Assembly: GCA_963665015.2 (NCBI GenBank)
Contig: CAXXSY010000004.1
Span: 1,240,001-1,304,000 of the forward strand
Length of the DNA: 64,000 nt
From: G963662655 sp963665015
GTDB lineage: Bacteria; Cloacimonadota; Cloacimonadia; Cloacimonadales; JAIOQZ01
Direction of reading: 5' to 3'
Below the pieces are notes generated by a model, which made no database searches, was not told the DNA's origin, and was given only the letters and a program-made list of their open reading frames with translations. Shown here piece after piece: positions 45,791 to 54,679 of the stretch (position 1 is the stretch's first letter; each line of letters starts with the position of its first letter). Position numbers and translations under genes: made by a program.

Positions 45791-46243
45791 ATGGATACGA
45801 CGCTAACGATTTACTCGCCTGAGAAGAAACCGACTCAGGCTGAAAAGGACGACATAGCGGATTTTTTGTATAAGCATCTGGATCAATTCGGCGATCCGAG
45901 GGAGCAAATCATGAGCGCGATCGATTTCGCGCTGAAAGAATACGAGTCATTCGGCGGGATGATCCTGCGGGCAACGATCGGAAATGAGATCGTGGGCGCG
46001 GTGGTACTCAACAAGACCGGCATGAAAGGCTACATCCCCGACAATATCCTCGTCTATATCGCAGTGCACTGCAATTACCGAGGCAAGAAGATCGGCAGAT
46101 ACCTGATGGAGCAGGCGATCGAGAATACGGAAGGCGACATGAAGCTCCACGTTGAGCATGACAACCCGGCGCGATTTCTGTATCAGAAGGTGGGATTCAC
46201 GAACAAGTATCTCGAGATGCGCTATCAGCGGGGAGACAAGTAA
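45791..46243 (+). CDS. GNAT-family N-acetyltransferase
   Basis: A 150-residue acetyltransferase. The start at 45791 is set by GGAGG with seven-base spacing; a nine-codon longer frame lacks an RBS. Motif A for acetyl-CoA binding is YRGKKIGRYLM (about 97-107), followed by HVEHDNPARFLYQKVGF (about 122-138), a standard GNAT motif B ending. It uses acetyl-CoA to acetylate an amine. Its stop overlaps the ATG of the racemase gene by one base, so the amine is plausibly an amino acid handled by that enzyme. Confidence 0.85.
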   Translation: MDTTLTIYSPEKKPTQAEKDDIADFLYKHLDQFGDPREQIMSAIDFALKEYESFGGMILRATIGNEIVGAVVLNKTGMKGYIPDNILVYIAVHCNYRGKKIGRYLMEQAIENTEGDMKLHVEHDNPARFLYQKVGFTNKYLEMRYQRGDK

Positions 46244-47316
46244 TGGCTTTTCTCGAGATGGACATCAAGAAGCTTGCGAATAACTACAACTACCTCGATA
46301 AGCTGTTCAAGAGAAACGACATACAGTGGGCGGTCGTCACCAAGGTCTTGTGCGGCAATCGCCTATTTCTGAATGAATTGCTGAAGTTGGGTGTGAAGCA
46401 TGTTTGCGATTCGCGTCTGATGAATCTCAGGACGATCAAGTCGCTCAACCCGGATGTGGAGACGATCTATATCAAGCCGCCAGCTAAAAAGAACGTCGCA
46501 AGCGTAATCAAGTATGCCGACATCACGGTCAACACCGAGATCACGACGATCAAGGCGCTCTCTCGCGCGGCGAAAAGGGCTGGCGTCAAGCACAAGATCA
46601 TCATCATGTTGGAGATGGGTGAATTACGCGAGGGCGTTTTGCGCGACGAGTTTGTCCAATTCTATGAAAACGTGTTCAAGCTGGACAACATCCAGGTGGT
46701 GGGCATCGGGACGAATTTCTCCTGCCTGTACGGCGTCCTGCCGCACGAGGACAAGCTGATCCAGTTGAGTCTCTACGAGCAGCTCATCGAAGCGAAGTTT
46801 AACCGCAATCTGCCCTATGTTTCCGGCGGAAGCTCGGTGGTGATTCCCATTCTGCTCAACAACACGCTGCCCAGGGGTATCAACCATTTCCGCGTGGGGG
46901 AGACTCTCTACCTCGGCACCAACGTGTTCAACAATAGCCTCATCATGGAGATGGAGCACGATATCTTCAAGCTCAACGCCGAGATCATCGAGCTGATGGA
47001 GAAACCGAGCGTCCCCTCCGGTATGATGGGTTCCAACGTCGAGGGCAAGACCTACGACTTCGATGCGAAGGAGACCGGAAAAGTATCATTCCGCGCTATC
47101 GTCGATCTCGGTCTGCTGGACGTGGATGAGAAGCATATATGGTGCTCCGACACGGACGTGCAGTTTGCCGGCGCCAGCTCCGACATGCTGGTGATCGACC
47201 TCAAGGACAACCCGAAGAACTACAAGGTCGGTGACCTGCTCGAATTCCAGATGGACTACATGGGCCTGCTCAGGCTGATGAATTCCCGGTACATTGAGAA
47301 ACGGGTGAAGAGTTGA
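46243..47316 (+). CDS. PLP-dependent alanine-racemase-type amino acid racemase (ornithine-racemase-like)
   Basis: A 357-residue enzyme with an alanine racemase N-terminal TIM barrel. The PLP lysine is in WAVVTKVLCGN (about 33); further family features are HVCDSRLMNLR, TVNTEITTIKAL and YVSGGSSVVIPIL (phosphate-binding Gly/Ser) and FRVGETLYLG. The length and sequence style resemble Orr/YhfX-type racemases rather than Alr, which has a longer C-terminal domain. The substrate is inferred only. It is coupled with the upstream GNAT and followed by an intrinsic terminator, so the pair is a two-gene unit, perhaps for making or detoxifying a D-amino acid. Confidence 0.82.
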   Translation: MAFLEMDIKKLANNYNYLDKLFKRNDIQWAVVTKVLCGNRLFLNELLKLGVKHVCDSRLMNLRTIKSLNPDVETIYIKPPAKKNVASVIKYADITVNTEITTIKALSRAAKRAGVKHKIIIMLEMGELREGVLRDEFVQFYENVFKLDNIQVVGIGTNFSCLYGVLPHEDKLIQLSLYEQLIEAKFNRNLPYVSGGSSVVIPILLNNTLPRGINHFRVGETLYLGTNVFNNSLIMEMEHDIFKLNAEIIELMEKPSVPSGMMGSNVEGKTYDFDAKETGKVSFRAIVDLGLLDVDEKHIWCSDTDVQFAGASSDMLVIDLKDNPKNYKVGDLLEFQMDYMGLLRLMNSRYIEKRVKS

Positions 47317-47413
47317 TGCTGGTGTTGAAAGAAATTGTTTGACATACGAATGATGTTATAACAGCTTGTCTATGATCGTTACCAGTCGGTAATCGATTCT
47401 ACAGAGGCTTTTT

Positions 47414-47449
47414 ACCGTCGAGCCCGCCTGGCAAATCGACGGTTTTTTT
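47414..47449 (+). terminator. Rho-independent terminator of the racemase operon
   Basis: ACCGTCGA and TCGACGGT form an 8-bp stem with a 14-nt loop, followed by a T run. Confidence 0.9.
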
Positions 47450-47490
47450 CCCAGATTGGGGAGTTACGCGTATCTTTTTATGTGAGAAGA

Positions 47491-48618
47491 TTATAGATCG
47501 AGTGTTTGAAACTCTTGCTCTTCCTTGATTCTCTTCCTTAAATTCGCGCCATGCTTGTTATCAAATTTCATTTTCTCCGATGACAACAGATTATTTGCAC
47601 ATTCGAGTAATTTGACAACTTGATCTTTCCATTGAGAATATTGTTGTCTAAATTGCTCAGCATCAAACCAATCGTCAACTGCAACATAACTGAATACCAG
47701 GCAATTATTTACAATTGTACCCCTTACATTGGATCCATTAGGAGTGCGTGTCCATCTAAGAAGGTCAATATCTCCAAGTAAAGGATGTATGATTGATTTC
47801 ATAGTAAGCTTTGCATTGATAGTCCCGAAATTTTCAATCCTTTTTCTGAAAGGAAAAGATTTGCGAGTAGTTTTCTTGAAGTCAATCACGAGCACTTTAT
47901 TTTCATAAACCTCAAGGATTTGTGTTTTCATCTGTTCATAATTATAATTGCTGGCATCGATATTCAGGATTCGCTGCTCTATTTTTTTGTGAATTTTGTT
48001 GATTTCATGATACATGTCGATTTTAGAAAAAAGAAAATTTCCAATTACTAATGGATATCTGCTGATTTCGTGAGGTAGTTTCTCAACATCTTCGATATCA
48101 TGTATACTCAAATCGCAAACACTATGACTGATCTGCAATGTATTGAAATCCACAGGTTCACCCATAATCAGTTTGTATATTTTCTCGTTCCCAGACAGGA
48201 AATAGTGATTATTCCAGTAGTCTTTCAAAATAGTTGGAATATGAGCGACATCACCTTCGTCTGGCAATATTGGGAAAAACTTTTCATTTCGCATACATGC
48301 ATCATACATTTCTTGCGTGATAATGGCTCCCTCATAAGTGACGCCTCTTCCTTTATCGGGTGATTAACGCTTTTCAAAACGGTCTTTATATGCCTGCGTG
48401 CAAATAATTAGGACGACTTCAGAGTCTTCCACGCTTTTCAGCATCCATGTTTGCCAGCCTTCTTTTGGTGGCCTGATCTGATGCAGGTGATCGCTGATTA
48501 CTTCAAGATTGTCTTTGCTTGAGAGATAAACGACCAAATCGGCAACTGCTTTCATGTAGCCATTATCACTCAAATGAGCATAACTGATAAACACTTTTAT
48601 ACGATTCTGAGGACACAT
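47491..48618 (-). pseudogene. SEFIR-domain gene interrupted by an in-frame stop codon
   Basis: The start at 48618 has GGAG seven bases upstream. The first 84 codons encode a SEFIR (TIR-like) domain beginning RIKVFISYAHLSDNGY with PPKEGWQTWMLKSVED and ICTQAYKDRFEKR. A TAA at 48364-48366 then ends the frame. The same frame continues without break as SPDKGRGVTYEGAIITQEMY and on to 47491, which is exactly how SEFIR domains proceed. The downstream 290 residues form an unrecognised C-terminal domain. DNA here is clearly AT-rich relative to flanks, so the gene was probably acquired. Bacterial SEFIR proteins have been reported as anti-phage effectors; that role here is inference. Confidence 0.8.
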
Positions 48619-48793
48619 GAAAAATCTCCGGGTAGAAAGGTTTGATGAAACAAATAAAGAATTATGCGATTGAAATGTCAATTTATTTTCATGGATTCAC
48701 GCACCAACAGCGTGTGAATCACAAAAATCCTTTCATTGACAGCCAAACGCGTTTCCGCAACATGGTTTACCTATCACGAAACAGGAGTGAACT

Positions 48794-50818
48794 GTGGATA
48801 AGTATCTTGTAACCAGCGCGCTTCCCTATGCGAACGGGAAGCTTCATATAGGCCATGTGGCGGGAGCGTATCTTCCGGCCGACATCTTCGTGCGCTTCAA
48901 AAAAATGATGGGCGACGACGTCATCTACATCTGCGGAACCGATGAACACGGCGCGCCGATCTCGATCAAGGCGGAGTCCGAAGGGGTCACGCCGCGTGAG
49001 GTGGTCGATCGCAACCACGACAGCATCGTGCGGAGCTTCGACGGACTCAACTTCGAGTTCGACAACTTTTCCGGCACCGCGCGTCCGGAGCACGTCAAGC
49101 TCTCGCAGGAGTTCTTCCTGAACCTCTACAATCGAGGTTTCATCACCAAGCACACGCAGCAGCAGCACTATTGCGAGCACGATAAACGCTTTCTGGCGGA
49201 CCGGTACGTGGAAGGAATTTGCCCATACTGTGGCGCGGAAGGTGCGCGCGGCGACCAGTGTGACGCCTGCGGAAAGCTCATCGACGCGGTGAACCTGATC
49301 GCCCCGGTGTGCAAAATATGCGGCAGTACTCCCGTGATCAAAGAGACCACCCACTGGTATATCGATCTACCCAAATTCGAGCCGGAGCTACGCGAGTGGC
49401 TGCACTCCAGACGCAACTGGAAAGACAACGTCTTCCGTTTCATCCTTAGCTGGCTGGACGAGGGGCTCATCGAGCGCTCGATCACCCGCGATATCAACTG
49501 GGGTGTGCCGGTGCCGCTGCCCGAAGCCGAAGGAAAGGTGCTCTACGTGTGGTTCGACGCGCCCATCGGTTACATCTCGTCCACCATCGAGTGGGCGAAG
49601 AACACCGGTCAACCGGAGCGCTGGAAGGACTACTGGCTCGACCCCGAAACGAAGCTCATCCACTTTCTCGGCAAGGACAACATCCCGTTCCACACCATCA
49701 TCTGGCCGTCCATGCTCATGGAGCAGGATCGTAATTACGTCCTTCCGCACGACGTTCCCGCGAACGAATACCTCAACCTCGAAGGTCAGAAGATTTCCAC
49801 CAGTCGCAACTGGGCGATCTGGGTCGAGGATTTTTTGAAATACTTCGAGGGCGACCTGCTGCGCTACGTGCTGGCGGTCAACGCGCCCGAGTCGAAGGAC
49901 GCCGACTTCAGTTGGAAGGATTTTCAATCAAGGGTCAACGGCGAACTGGCAAACATCCTCGGCAACCTCGCCAACCGCGTGATCAAGTTCGCCCAAAAAT
50001 CGTTCGACGGCAAGATCACCAGGCCGGAGAACCTCAGCGAGAAGGCGAACGCGACCATCGAAGAGGCGATGAAAATGACCGGCTGGATTGCGGACAGCTA
50101 CGACACATACAAGGTGCGGAAGGCGGTGCGGACGATCATGGATATCGCGCGTCTGGGCAATAAATTTTTCGACGAGACCGAGCCGTGGAAGAGCGTCAAA
50201 ACGGACCCCGCGCTGGCGATGGAGACCCTGTACGTCTGCGCGGAAATCCTACGCATCGTCTCGATCGCGATGACGCCGGTCTTGCCGGTGAAAATGGCGC
50301 AATTGCGCGCTATGTTCGGCTTCGCGCCCTGCAAGGACTGGCGGGAGATCGAGCAGCCCGAGATTTTCTACGTTATCGACCATGTCGAGACGCTGTTCCC
50401 GAAGATCGAGGATGATAGGATCGAGGAGCAGGTTCAGCTTCTACTCGCCAATTCGAAAGAGGAGGAAGAGCCCGAGCCGACGCTCGAACACAAGGACGAG
50501 ATCGAGTTCGACGACTTCATGAAGCTCGAGATACGGCTGGTCAAAATCCTCTCCGCCGAGAAGATCAAGAAGGCGAACAAGCTCCTGAAGCTGCGGGTCA
50601 AGATTCAAGGTGAGGAGCGTGACCTGGTCGCCGGTATCGCCAAGTCGTATCCGCCGGAGGAATTGGTGGGCAAAACCGTTGCGATGTTGCTCAACCTCAA
50701 GCCGCGCAAGATCATGGGGCATCTGTCGCAGGGTATGGTTCTCGCTGCGGAGCACGATGGCAAGCATTCGGTGATGGTGCCGGACAAGGACTTCCCGGAC
50801 GGCTGCGGGATCGCGTAA
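48794..50818 (+). CDS. metG: methionyl-tRNA synthetase
   Basis: A 674-residue class I synthetase. HIGH is present exactly (KLHIGHVAG, about 17-24). Four CxxC-type pairs (CPYC, CDAC, CKIC region, about 140-180) form the zinc knuckle. The KMSKS equivalent is KISTS (about 331). The C-terminal 100 residues are a Trbp111-like tRNA-binding OB fold (LEIRLVKILSAEKIKKANKL). The start codon is GTG at 48794 with AGGAG seven bases upstream. TTGACA at 48736 is a promoter hint. It charges tRNA-Met for initiation and elongation. Confidence 0.96.
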   Translation: MDKYLVTSALPYANGKLHIGHVAGAYLPADIFVRFKKMMGDDVIYICGTDEHGAPISIKAESEGVTPREVVDRNHDSIVRSFDGLNFEFDNFSGTARPEHVKLSQEFFLNLYNRGFITKHTQQQHYCEHDKRFLADRYVEGICPYCGAEGARGDQCDACGKLIDAVNLIAPVCKICGSTPVIKETTHWYIDLPKFEPELREWLHSRRNWKDNVFRFILSWLDEGLIERSITRDINWGVPVPLPEAEGKVLYVWFDAPIGYISSTIEWAKNTGQPERWKDYWLDPETKLIHFLGKDNIPFHTIIWPSMLMEQDRNYVLPHDVPANEYLNLEGQKISTSRNWAIWVEDFLKYFEGDLLRYVLAVNAPESKDADFSWKDFQSRVNGELANILGNLANRVIKFAQKSFDGKITRPENLSEKANATIEEAMKMTGWIADSYDTYKVRKAVRTIMDIARLGNKFFDETEPWKSVKTDPALAMETLYVCAEILRIVSIAMTPVLPVKMAQLRAMFGFAPCKDWREIEQPEIFYVIDHVETLFPKIEDDRIEEQVQLLLANSKEEEEPEPTLEHKDEIEFDDFMKLEIRLVKILSAEKIKKANKLLKLRVKIQGEERDLVAGIAKSYPPEELVGKTVAMLLNLKPRKIMGHLSQGMVLAAEHDGKHSVMVPDKDFPDGCGIA

Positions 50819-50898
50819 GAAACCAACTTCCGAATGTATCGCGTTAGCCGCTTGTGTATCATCCTTGTTGCGTAGTCGAAGGATAAACATGGCAAGGA

Positions 50899-51900
50899 TC
50901 ATTTCAGATGCAGAATGCGTTTTACGTGTGTACGGCTGTTGGTTTGTACTTTCACAAAATAGACACCGCTGGGATGATTCTGAAATTGGATGGTCTGCTG
51001 TTGAATTCCGATGGTGGACACATTCCGGCATATTTCTGCGACTTTTCTGCCCCTGACGTTGTAGATGCTGACTTCGACGGTTTGTGGTTTGGCGATTTGA
51101 TACTGTATCGTTGCTGTATCGTGAACAGGGTGAGGATATGTGAACAGGGAAGGGGATTCCGGTTCGGTCTCAGTTTCATCGTCAATCGAGACACCATCCC
51201 AATAGGTGAAGAATAACTGAGGTTTACTCCAATCCAACTCGCTATCGGCAGTTATAAACGTAACACAATCTGCACGGTCATCATAATCGGTATCGATTTC
51301 GAACGCAATGCGGTACTGGCTCCGGCTTCGATCCGCTTCGTAATCCCGCAGCACGCAATTCGTGATATCGAGGTATCGGTGACCGACTTCTCCGTGATTT
51401 TCCGGCTCACTCATACCTGCGGCAGTGATGGTGCCGACATTGTGGGTGAAGGTGTATTCGTTGCCGACGTCGCCCTTCTCCCAGTCGTCGAACCAAAGTG
51501 TATCTCCGTAATCGATATGGCTTAGGATGCAACTGACCGTGTCACCATTTTCAACATTCCATTCGGGGAATGATAAAAATTGTCCACCTTGTGTATTTCC
51601 ATAGCTACTTAGCTGGTATAGTCGTAATGTTACATTTATAATATGGTATCCCATTGGTATCTCAGGAAGATTGAAAGACAAGAATGATCTGAGGGTGCTG
51701 TTTGCTTGTATTGCGAAGGTCTCGTATGTATCACCTACGTCCATTGCATACGTCCAATCGTTCATGGAGTGGGGATTGCCATTAGGTAGGAACGCAATGT
51801 CGCCATCCAGTTCCGGGTCGGCATATACGCTGTCAACATACGTGTGGGCGGAGAGAGTAATACTGAGAATAAAGAATAGTACAAGAAGAGTGAATTTCAT
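50899..51900 (-). CDS. secreted protein with C-terminal sorting domain
   Basis: A 333-residue exported protein; the start at 51900 is set by GGGAGG upstream. Signal peptide about 1-18. The body (about 20-235) resembles a DNRLRE/CBM-like beta jelly roll (LRSFLSFNLPEIPMGYHI, NVTLRLYQLS). The C-terminal 80 residues follow the FCB sorting-module pattern in variant form (YPHPVHDTATIQYQI ... VEVSIYNVRGRKV ... SGVYFVKVQ). Likely surface displayed. No enzymatic motif. Confidence 0.78.
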   Translation of the reverse strand: MKFTLLVLFFILSITLSAHTYVDSVYADPELDGDIAFLPNGNPHSMNDWTYAMDVGDTYETFAIQANSTLRSFLSFNLPEIPMGYHIINVTLRLYQLSSYGNTQGGQFLSFPEWNVENGDTVSCILSHIDYGDTLWFDDWEKGDVGNEYTFTHNVGTITAAGMSEPENHGEVGHRYLDITNCVLRDYEADRSRSQYRIAFEIDTDYDDRADCVTFITADSELDWSKPQLFFTYWDGVSIDDETETEPESPSLFTYPHPVHDTATIQYQIAKPQTVEVSIYNVRGRKVAEICRNVSTIGIQQQTIQFQNHPSGVYFVKVQTNSRTHVKRILHLK

Positions 51901-52008
51901 AACAATCCCTCCCAAGGTAATCCGAAACTCATCTGTACAGGATTTTAATTGAAGCAAGAGAGATGTCAAGGGAAACCCTATCTCCGGCTCCTGAGGGAGA
52001 AGAGAGTC

Positions 52009-52037
52009 AAAAAAAGCCACCATCGGGTGACGGTGGC
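52009..52037 (-). terminator. Rho-independent terminator of the hsp20 operon
   Basis: GCCACC and GGTGGC stem on the minus strand followed by seven T residues. Confidence 0.8.
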
Positions 52038-52081
52038 ATTTTCTGGGAATCTATGTTCTCGCCGGAATTGATCCGGCTGGT

Positions 52082-52489
52082 TTACTCGATGGTGATGGTC
52101 TTGTCCGGTTTGGGTTCGGCCTTCGGGATATTGATCACCAGAACGCCGTTCTTGAGGTTTGCCTTGATTGAATCGGTGTCGCAATTCTCGGGCAGCTTGA
52201 CCACACGCTGGTAGCAGCCGTCGTAGCGCTCTTTCATATGGACGATCTGCTTTTCTTCGGTTTCGGGTTTGTCCGGGCACGATTCGAGCAGAAGTTCGTT
52301 CGCCTTCACGGTAATTTTAAGGTTCTCCCGCTTGATGCCGGGCAAATTCGCCTTGATCTGAAACCTTTCGTCGTTTTCCAGGACATCCACCGCCATGAGA
52401 CGGCTGTCGTGGGAAATCCGGTCGTTGGTAAAGCTGTTCAGAAAGTCGTCGAACAGGGACCAATCGCTGTCTCTACGTAAGAGTCTCAT
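52082..52489 (-). CDS. Hsp20/alpha-crystallin small heat shock protein (second gene)
   Basis: A 135-residue ATP-independent chaperone. The alpha-crystallin domain is at about 30-125 with ANLPGIKRENLKITV, ERYDGCYQRVVKLPE and the closing LKNGVLVINIPK. It ends in TITIE, lacking the IxI motif in its usual place. AAGGAGG and AGCG precede the ATG, as in its upstream paralogue. It follows that paralogue by 13 bp and shares its promoter. Confidence 0.92.
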   Translation of the reverse strand: MRLLRRDSDWSLFDDFLNSFTNDRISHDSRLMAVDVLENDERFQIKANLPGIKRENLKITVKANELLLESCPDKPETEEKQIVHMKERYDGCYQRVVKLPENCDTDSIKANLKNGVLVINIPKAEPKPDKTITIE

Positions 52490-52502
52490 CGCTTCCTCCT
52501 TG

Positions 52503-52928
52503 TTATTCTACCACGATTTCTTTGTTGGCATGGTTGTGCTTCGGGATGGTAATTGTCAAGACTCCATCCACCATGGCCGCTTTGATATTCTCCCGGTCGA
52601 TGGTCTCGGGCAGGTGCACCGCGCGGGAATATCCGCCGCTGAAGCGCTCCGAGTACCGAAGCTTCAATTCTTCTTCCGCTTCCTGCTCGCTGTGCTTCGC
52701 CTCGATGACGAGGTGATCCTTGCGTGTGGTAAGCTGCACGTCCCGCTTGTCGAAACCGGGCAGGTTTGCCATGATGATATACGAATCGTCTTGCTCGACG
52801 ATGTCCATGGGCAGTGTTCGGGATGGACTCTCCGACCCCGGATCACCCATAGATTCTCTGGCATACCGGTCAAACAAAGGCAGCATCGATATCGGATCGC
52901 GCATCACTCTTTTCGGTATGAGTATCAT
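52503..52928 (-). CDS. Hsp20/alpha-crystallin small heat shock protein (first gene)
   Basis: A 141-residue small heat shock protein. The alpha-crystallin domain (about 43-135) has MANLPGFDKRDVQLTT, ERFSGGYSRAVHLPE and MVDGVLTITIPK, ending KEIVVE. The start at 52928 has a perfect AAGGAGG; an upstream frame extension overlaps the promoter and is rejected. The protein holds unfolding clients for refolding by DnaK. It diverges clearly from its neighbour, so the pair is an old duplication that may form hetero-oligomers. Confidence 0.93.
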   Translation of the reverse strand: MILIPKRVMRDPISMLPLFDRYARESMGDPGSESPSRTLPMDIVEQDDSYIIMANLPGFDKRDVQLTTRKDHLVIEAKHSEQEAEEELKLRYSERFSGGYSRAVHLPETIDRENIKAAMVDGVLTITIPKHNHANKEIVVE

Positions 52929-52959
52929 CGTTTCCTCCTTGTTGATGTCTTCTGGAGAT

Positions 52960-52988
52960 AATCTATACGGAGTGTGTCCGGATGTCAA
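52960..52988 (-). promoter_or_regulatory. hsp20 operon promoter
   Basis: On the minus strand TTGACA (52983-52988), 17-bp spacer, TAGATT (52960-52965), with the start codon about 30 bp further on. Confidence 0.55.
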
Positions 52989-52995
52989 ATACTTT

Positions 52996-53022
52996 TTTAG
53001 CAGTCTGACCGAAAGACTGCTA
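52996..53022 (-). promoter_or_regulatory. CIRCE-like HrcA operator
   Basis: A perfect inverted repeat TTAGCAGTC-N9-GACTGCTAA. The CIRCE consensus is TTAGCACTC-N9-GAGTGCTAA, so this matches the 9-9-9 layout with one symmetric substitution per arm. It lies directly upstream of the -35 box of the hsp20 operon, 7 bp away. Confidence 0.7.
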
Positions 53023-53114
53023 ATTGCTGACGAAATGCGCTCGCAATACGGGTGGGTGGGTGCCGTCGAGGAGCGCTTTGGAAAGGAATTTGCCAAGTAT
53101 TCCTTATAGCTCCC

Positions 53115-53155
53115 TCGCCCGCGAAGTGGGAGAGGGTCGGGGTGAGGGTTTCAAT
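53115..53155. repeat. GC-rich palindromic repeat
   Basis: A CTCGCCCGCGAAGTGGGAG hairpin with GGTCGGGGTGAGGG after it, a form of dispersed intergenic repeat common in many bacterial genomes. The surrounding 53023-53229 has no other recognised element. Confidence 0.5.
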
Positions 53156-53229
53156 GATGTAGCAAATTCCGTTACAAAGCGCACAGAGACGGGGACTCCT
53201 GATCCGAGCGCATTTCGAACACTCTTTGA

Positions 53230-53257
53230 TTGACAACATTCTTACCTTTCGTAAATT
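53230..53257 (+). promoter_or_regulatory. candidate promoter of the flavodoxin operon
   Basis: TTGACA (53230-53235), 16-bp spacer, TAAATT (53252-53257), 23 bp before the ATG. Confidence 0.5.
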
Positions 53258-53280
53258 CCGTCATATCAGGGAGGTCGAGC

Positions 53281-53742
53281 ATGAGAACACTTGTACTCTA
53301 TTTCTCGGTCAGCGGCAACACCGAAAAAGTCGCGCAGGCGATCGCGGGTGCCGTAGATGGCGAGACGATCCGCGTTCAGCCGAAGGGCAAAAAGAAAGTG
53401 ATCATTCCGATTGCGGCATTCCAGTCTGTATTCAAGGCGAGTCCCGCGATGGACCCATTGCCGATCGAGCCGGCGGAGTACGATCTGATCTTTGTCGGTT
53501 ATCCGGTTTGGGCGGGTCATGCGGCACCGTGGATGAATTCGCTTTCGAGGTCGTATCCGCTCGCCGGGCGAAACGTGGCTTTTTTCTGCACCTGCGGGAA
53601 CAGCGCGGGTAAATCTCTCGAACAGATGCGCGAAAATTTCCCGAATGCAAACGTGTTGGATACGATGAAGGTCGTGACGCCGATGAAGGACGATGCCGAC
53701 TTGGTCGCCTGGGCGAAGGAAGTGGTGCGGCAGGTGCGATGA
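53281..53742 (+). CDS. flavodoxin-like protein
   Basis: A 153-residue flavodoxin fold. The FMN phosphate loop is YFSVSGNTEKVA (about 6-17), with FVGYPVWAGHAAPWM (about 75-89) and FCTCGNSAGKS as the later isoalloxazine-contact segments. It probably transfers electrons or acts as an NAD(P)H:quinone-type reductase. The start at 53281 follows GGGAGG by six bases. It is the first gene of a chain whose members overlap by ATGA junctions, although the others encode envelope lipoproteins; this is an unusual partnership. Confidence 0.88.
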   Translation: MRTLVLYFSVSGNTEKVAQAIAGAVDGETIRVQPKGKKKVIIPIAAFQSVFKASPAMDPLPIEPAEYDLIFVGYPVWAGHAAPWMNSLSRSYPLAGRNVAFFCTCGNSAGKSLEQMRENFPNANVLDTMKVVTPMKDDADLVAWAKEVVRQVR

Positions 53743-54122
53743 GATTTCGAATTTTGCTTCTGTTGATTGCCGCACTCATTGCCTGCGCGAAGGAGGCACC
53801 CGCTCCGAAGGAAAACCCCATCTTCGGTGTCTGGCTGTGGGAGAGTCCGCGTCAGAACGGCGACATGATCCGGTTCGATCTGCGGGAGGATGGGAACTAC
53901 ACCATGCAGGTGCAGTCGGAGGTTTCGGGAACGATCATGCGGGAAGAGAACGAGGGTGTCTGGCGATTCGATCACAAGTCGATCATCTTCTCGCCCAAAG
54001 AGAAACCGCAAGAGCAGATGGACTACCTGTTTCTACGCCGGGACGAGATGGAAATCGTCAATTCGCTGGGCGAAAAATTCTTCTTCCAGCGGCAGGAAAA
54101 AACGAAAGAGTCGGGATCATGA
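53739..54122 (+). CDS. small lipoprotein with lipocalin-like beta pattern
   Basis: A 127-residue lipoprotein (lipobox ALIAC, Cys about 16) that overlaps the flavodoxin stop by 4 bp. The body has the GVWLWESP, FDLREDGNYTM and NEGVWRFDHKSIIF pattern typical of small lipocalin-like or META-type beta-barrel proteins. No catalytic residues. Function unknown; likely periplasmic face of a membrane. Confidence 0.7.
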   Translation: MRFRILLLLIAALIACAKEAPAPKENPIFGVWLWESPRQNGDMIRFDLREDGNYTMQVQSEVSGTIMREENEGVWRFDHKSIIFSPKEKPQEQMDYLFLRRDEMEIVNSLGEKFFFQRQEKTKESGS

Positions 54123-54679
54123 AGACGATATACTTGTTGCTCCTGAGCCTGTTGATCTGGGGATGTGTTCGTGAGGACGTGACGCCAAGGTTCGCCAACG
54201 AAACGGAGCGCGATCTGGCGGAATCCCTGCTGTCCGCGCTGGCACGGAGCGATTATTCATCGATGCAAGGCAATCTCATCTCCGCGATCGAATTGCACCG
54301 CATCGTCATGCAACGTAAGATAGAAGACGACTATCGCGATCTCAGCCTGTCCGAAAAGAAGGACTACGACGCGCGCGTCCTGGCGCTGTCGCAGCATGTC
54401 GATGAGCTCGCCGACAGCTTCGAGACCGAGTTCTGGACGCTTCTGAATCTCGGGAACAGCCGCTGCAAGATCGATTGGGCAGAGGTGACGATTACGCGAG
54501 TCGATACCGGTCCGACCGACGAGAGTTTCTTTCATCAACCGGTTCAGCGGCTGAATATCTTCCTCACGCAGCAGGATACGGAATATGTTCTGAAGATTCC
54601 GATGGCCATCGAGACGATTTACGGATGGCGGATTCTTTCGTTGCGGATGGATATCGACGAGTTCAAGGAAATGATATGA
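54119..54679 (+). CDS. lipoprotein of unknown function
   Basis: A 186-residue protein with lipobox LLIWGC (Cys about 16). It overlaps both neighbours by ATGA junctions. The helical part (FANETERDLAESLLSALARS) is followed by a beta-rich end (LNIFLTQQDTEYVLKIPMAI), somewhat like NTF2-type folds, but no family is recognised. It is presumably periplasmic and functions with the other products of this operon. Confidence 0.7.
   Translation: MKTIYLLLLSLLIWGCVREDVTPRFANETERDLAESLLSALARSDYSSMQGNLISAIELHRIVMQRKIEDDYRDLSLSEKKDYDARVLALSQHVDELADSFETEFWTLLNLGNSRCKIDWAEVTITRVDTGPTDESFFHQPVQRLNIFLTQQDTEYVLKIPMAIETIYGWRILSLRMDIDEFKEMI

Noticed and set aside
48364..48366. TAA in the SEFIR gene as a recoding site
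   Set aside because: TAA is not a standard recoding stop, and no stimulating structure was recognised; nonsense mutation or error is simpler.
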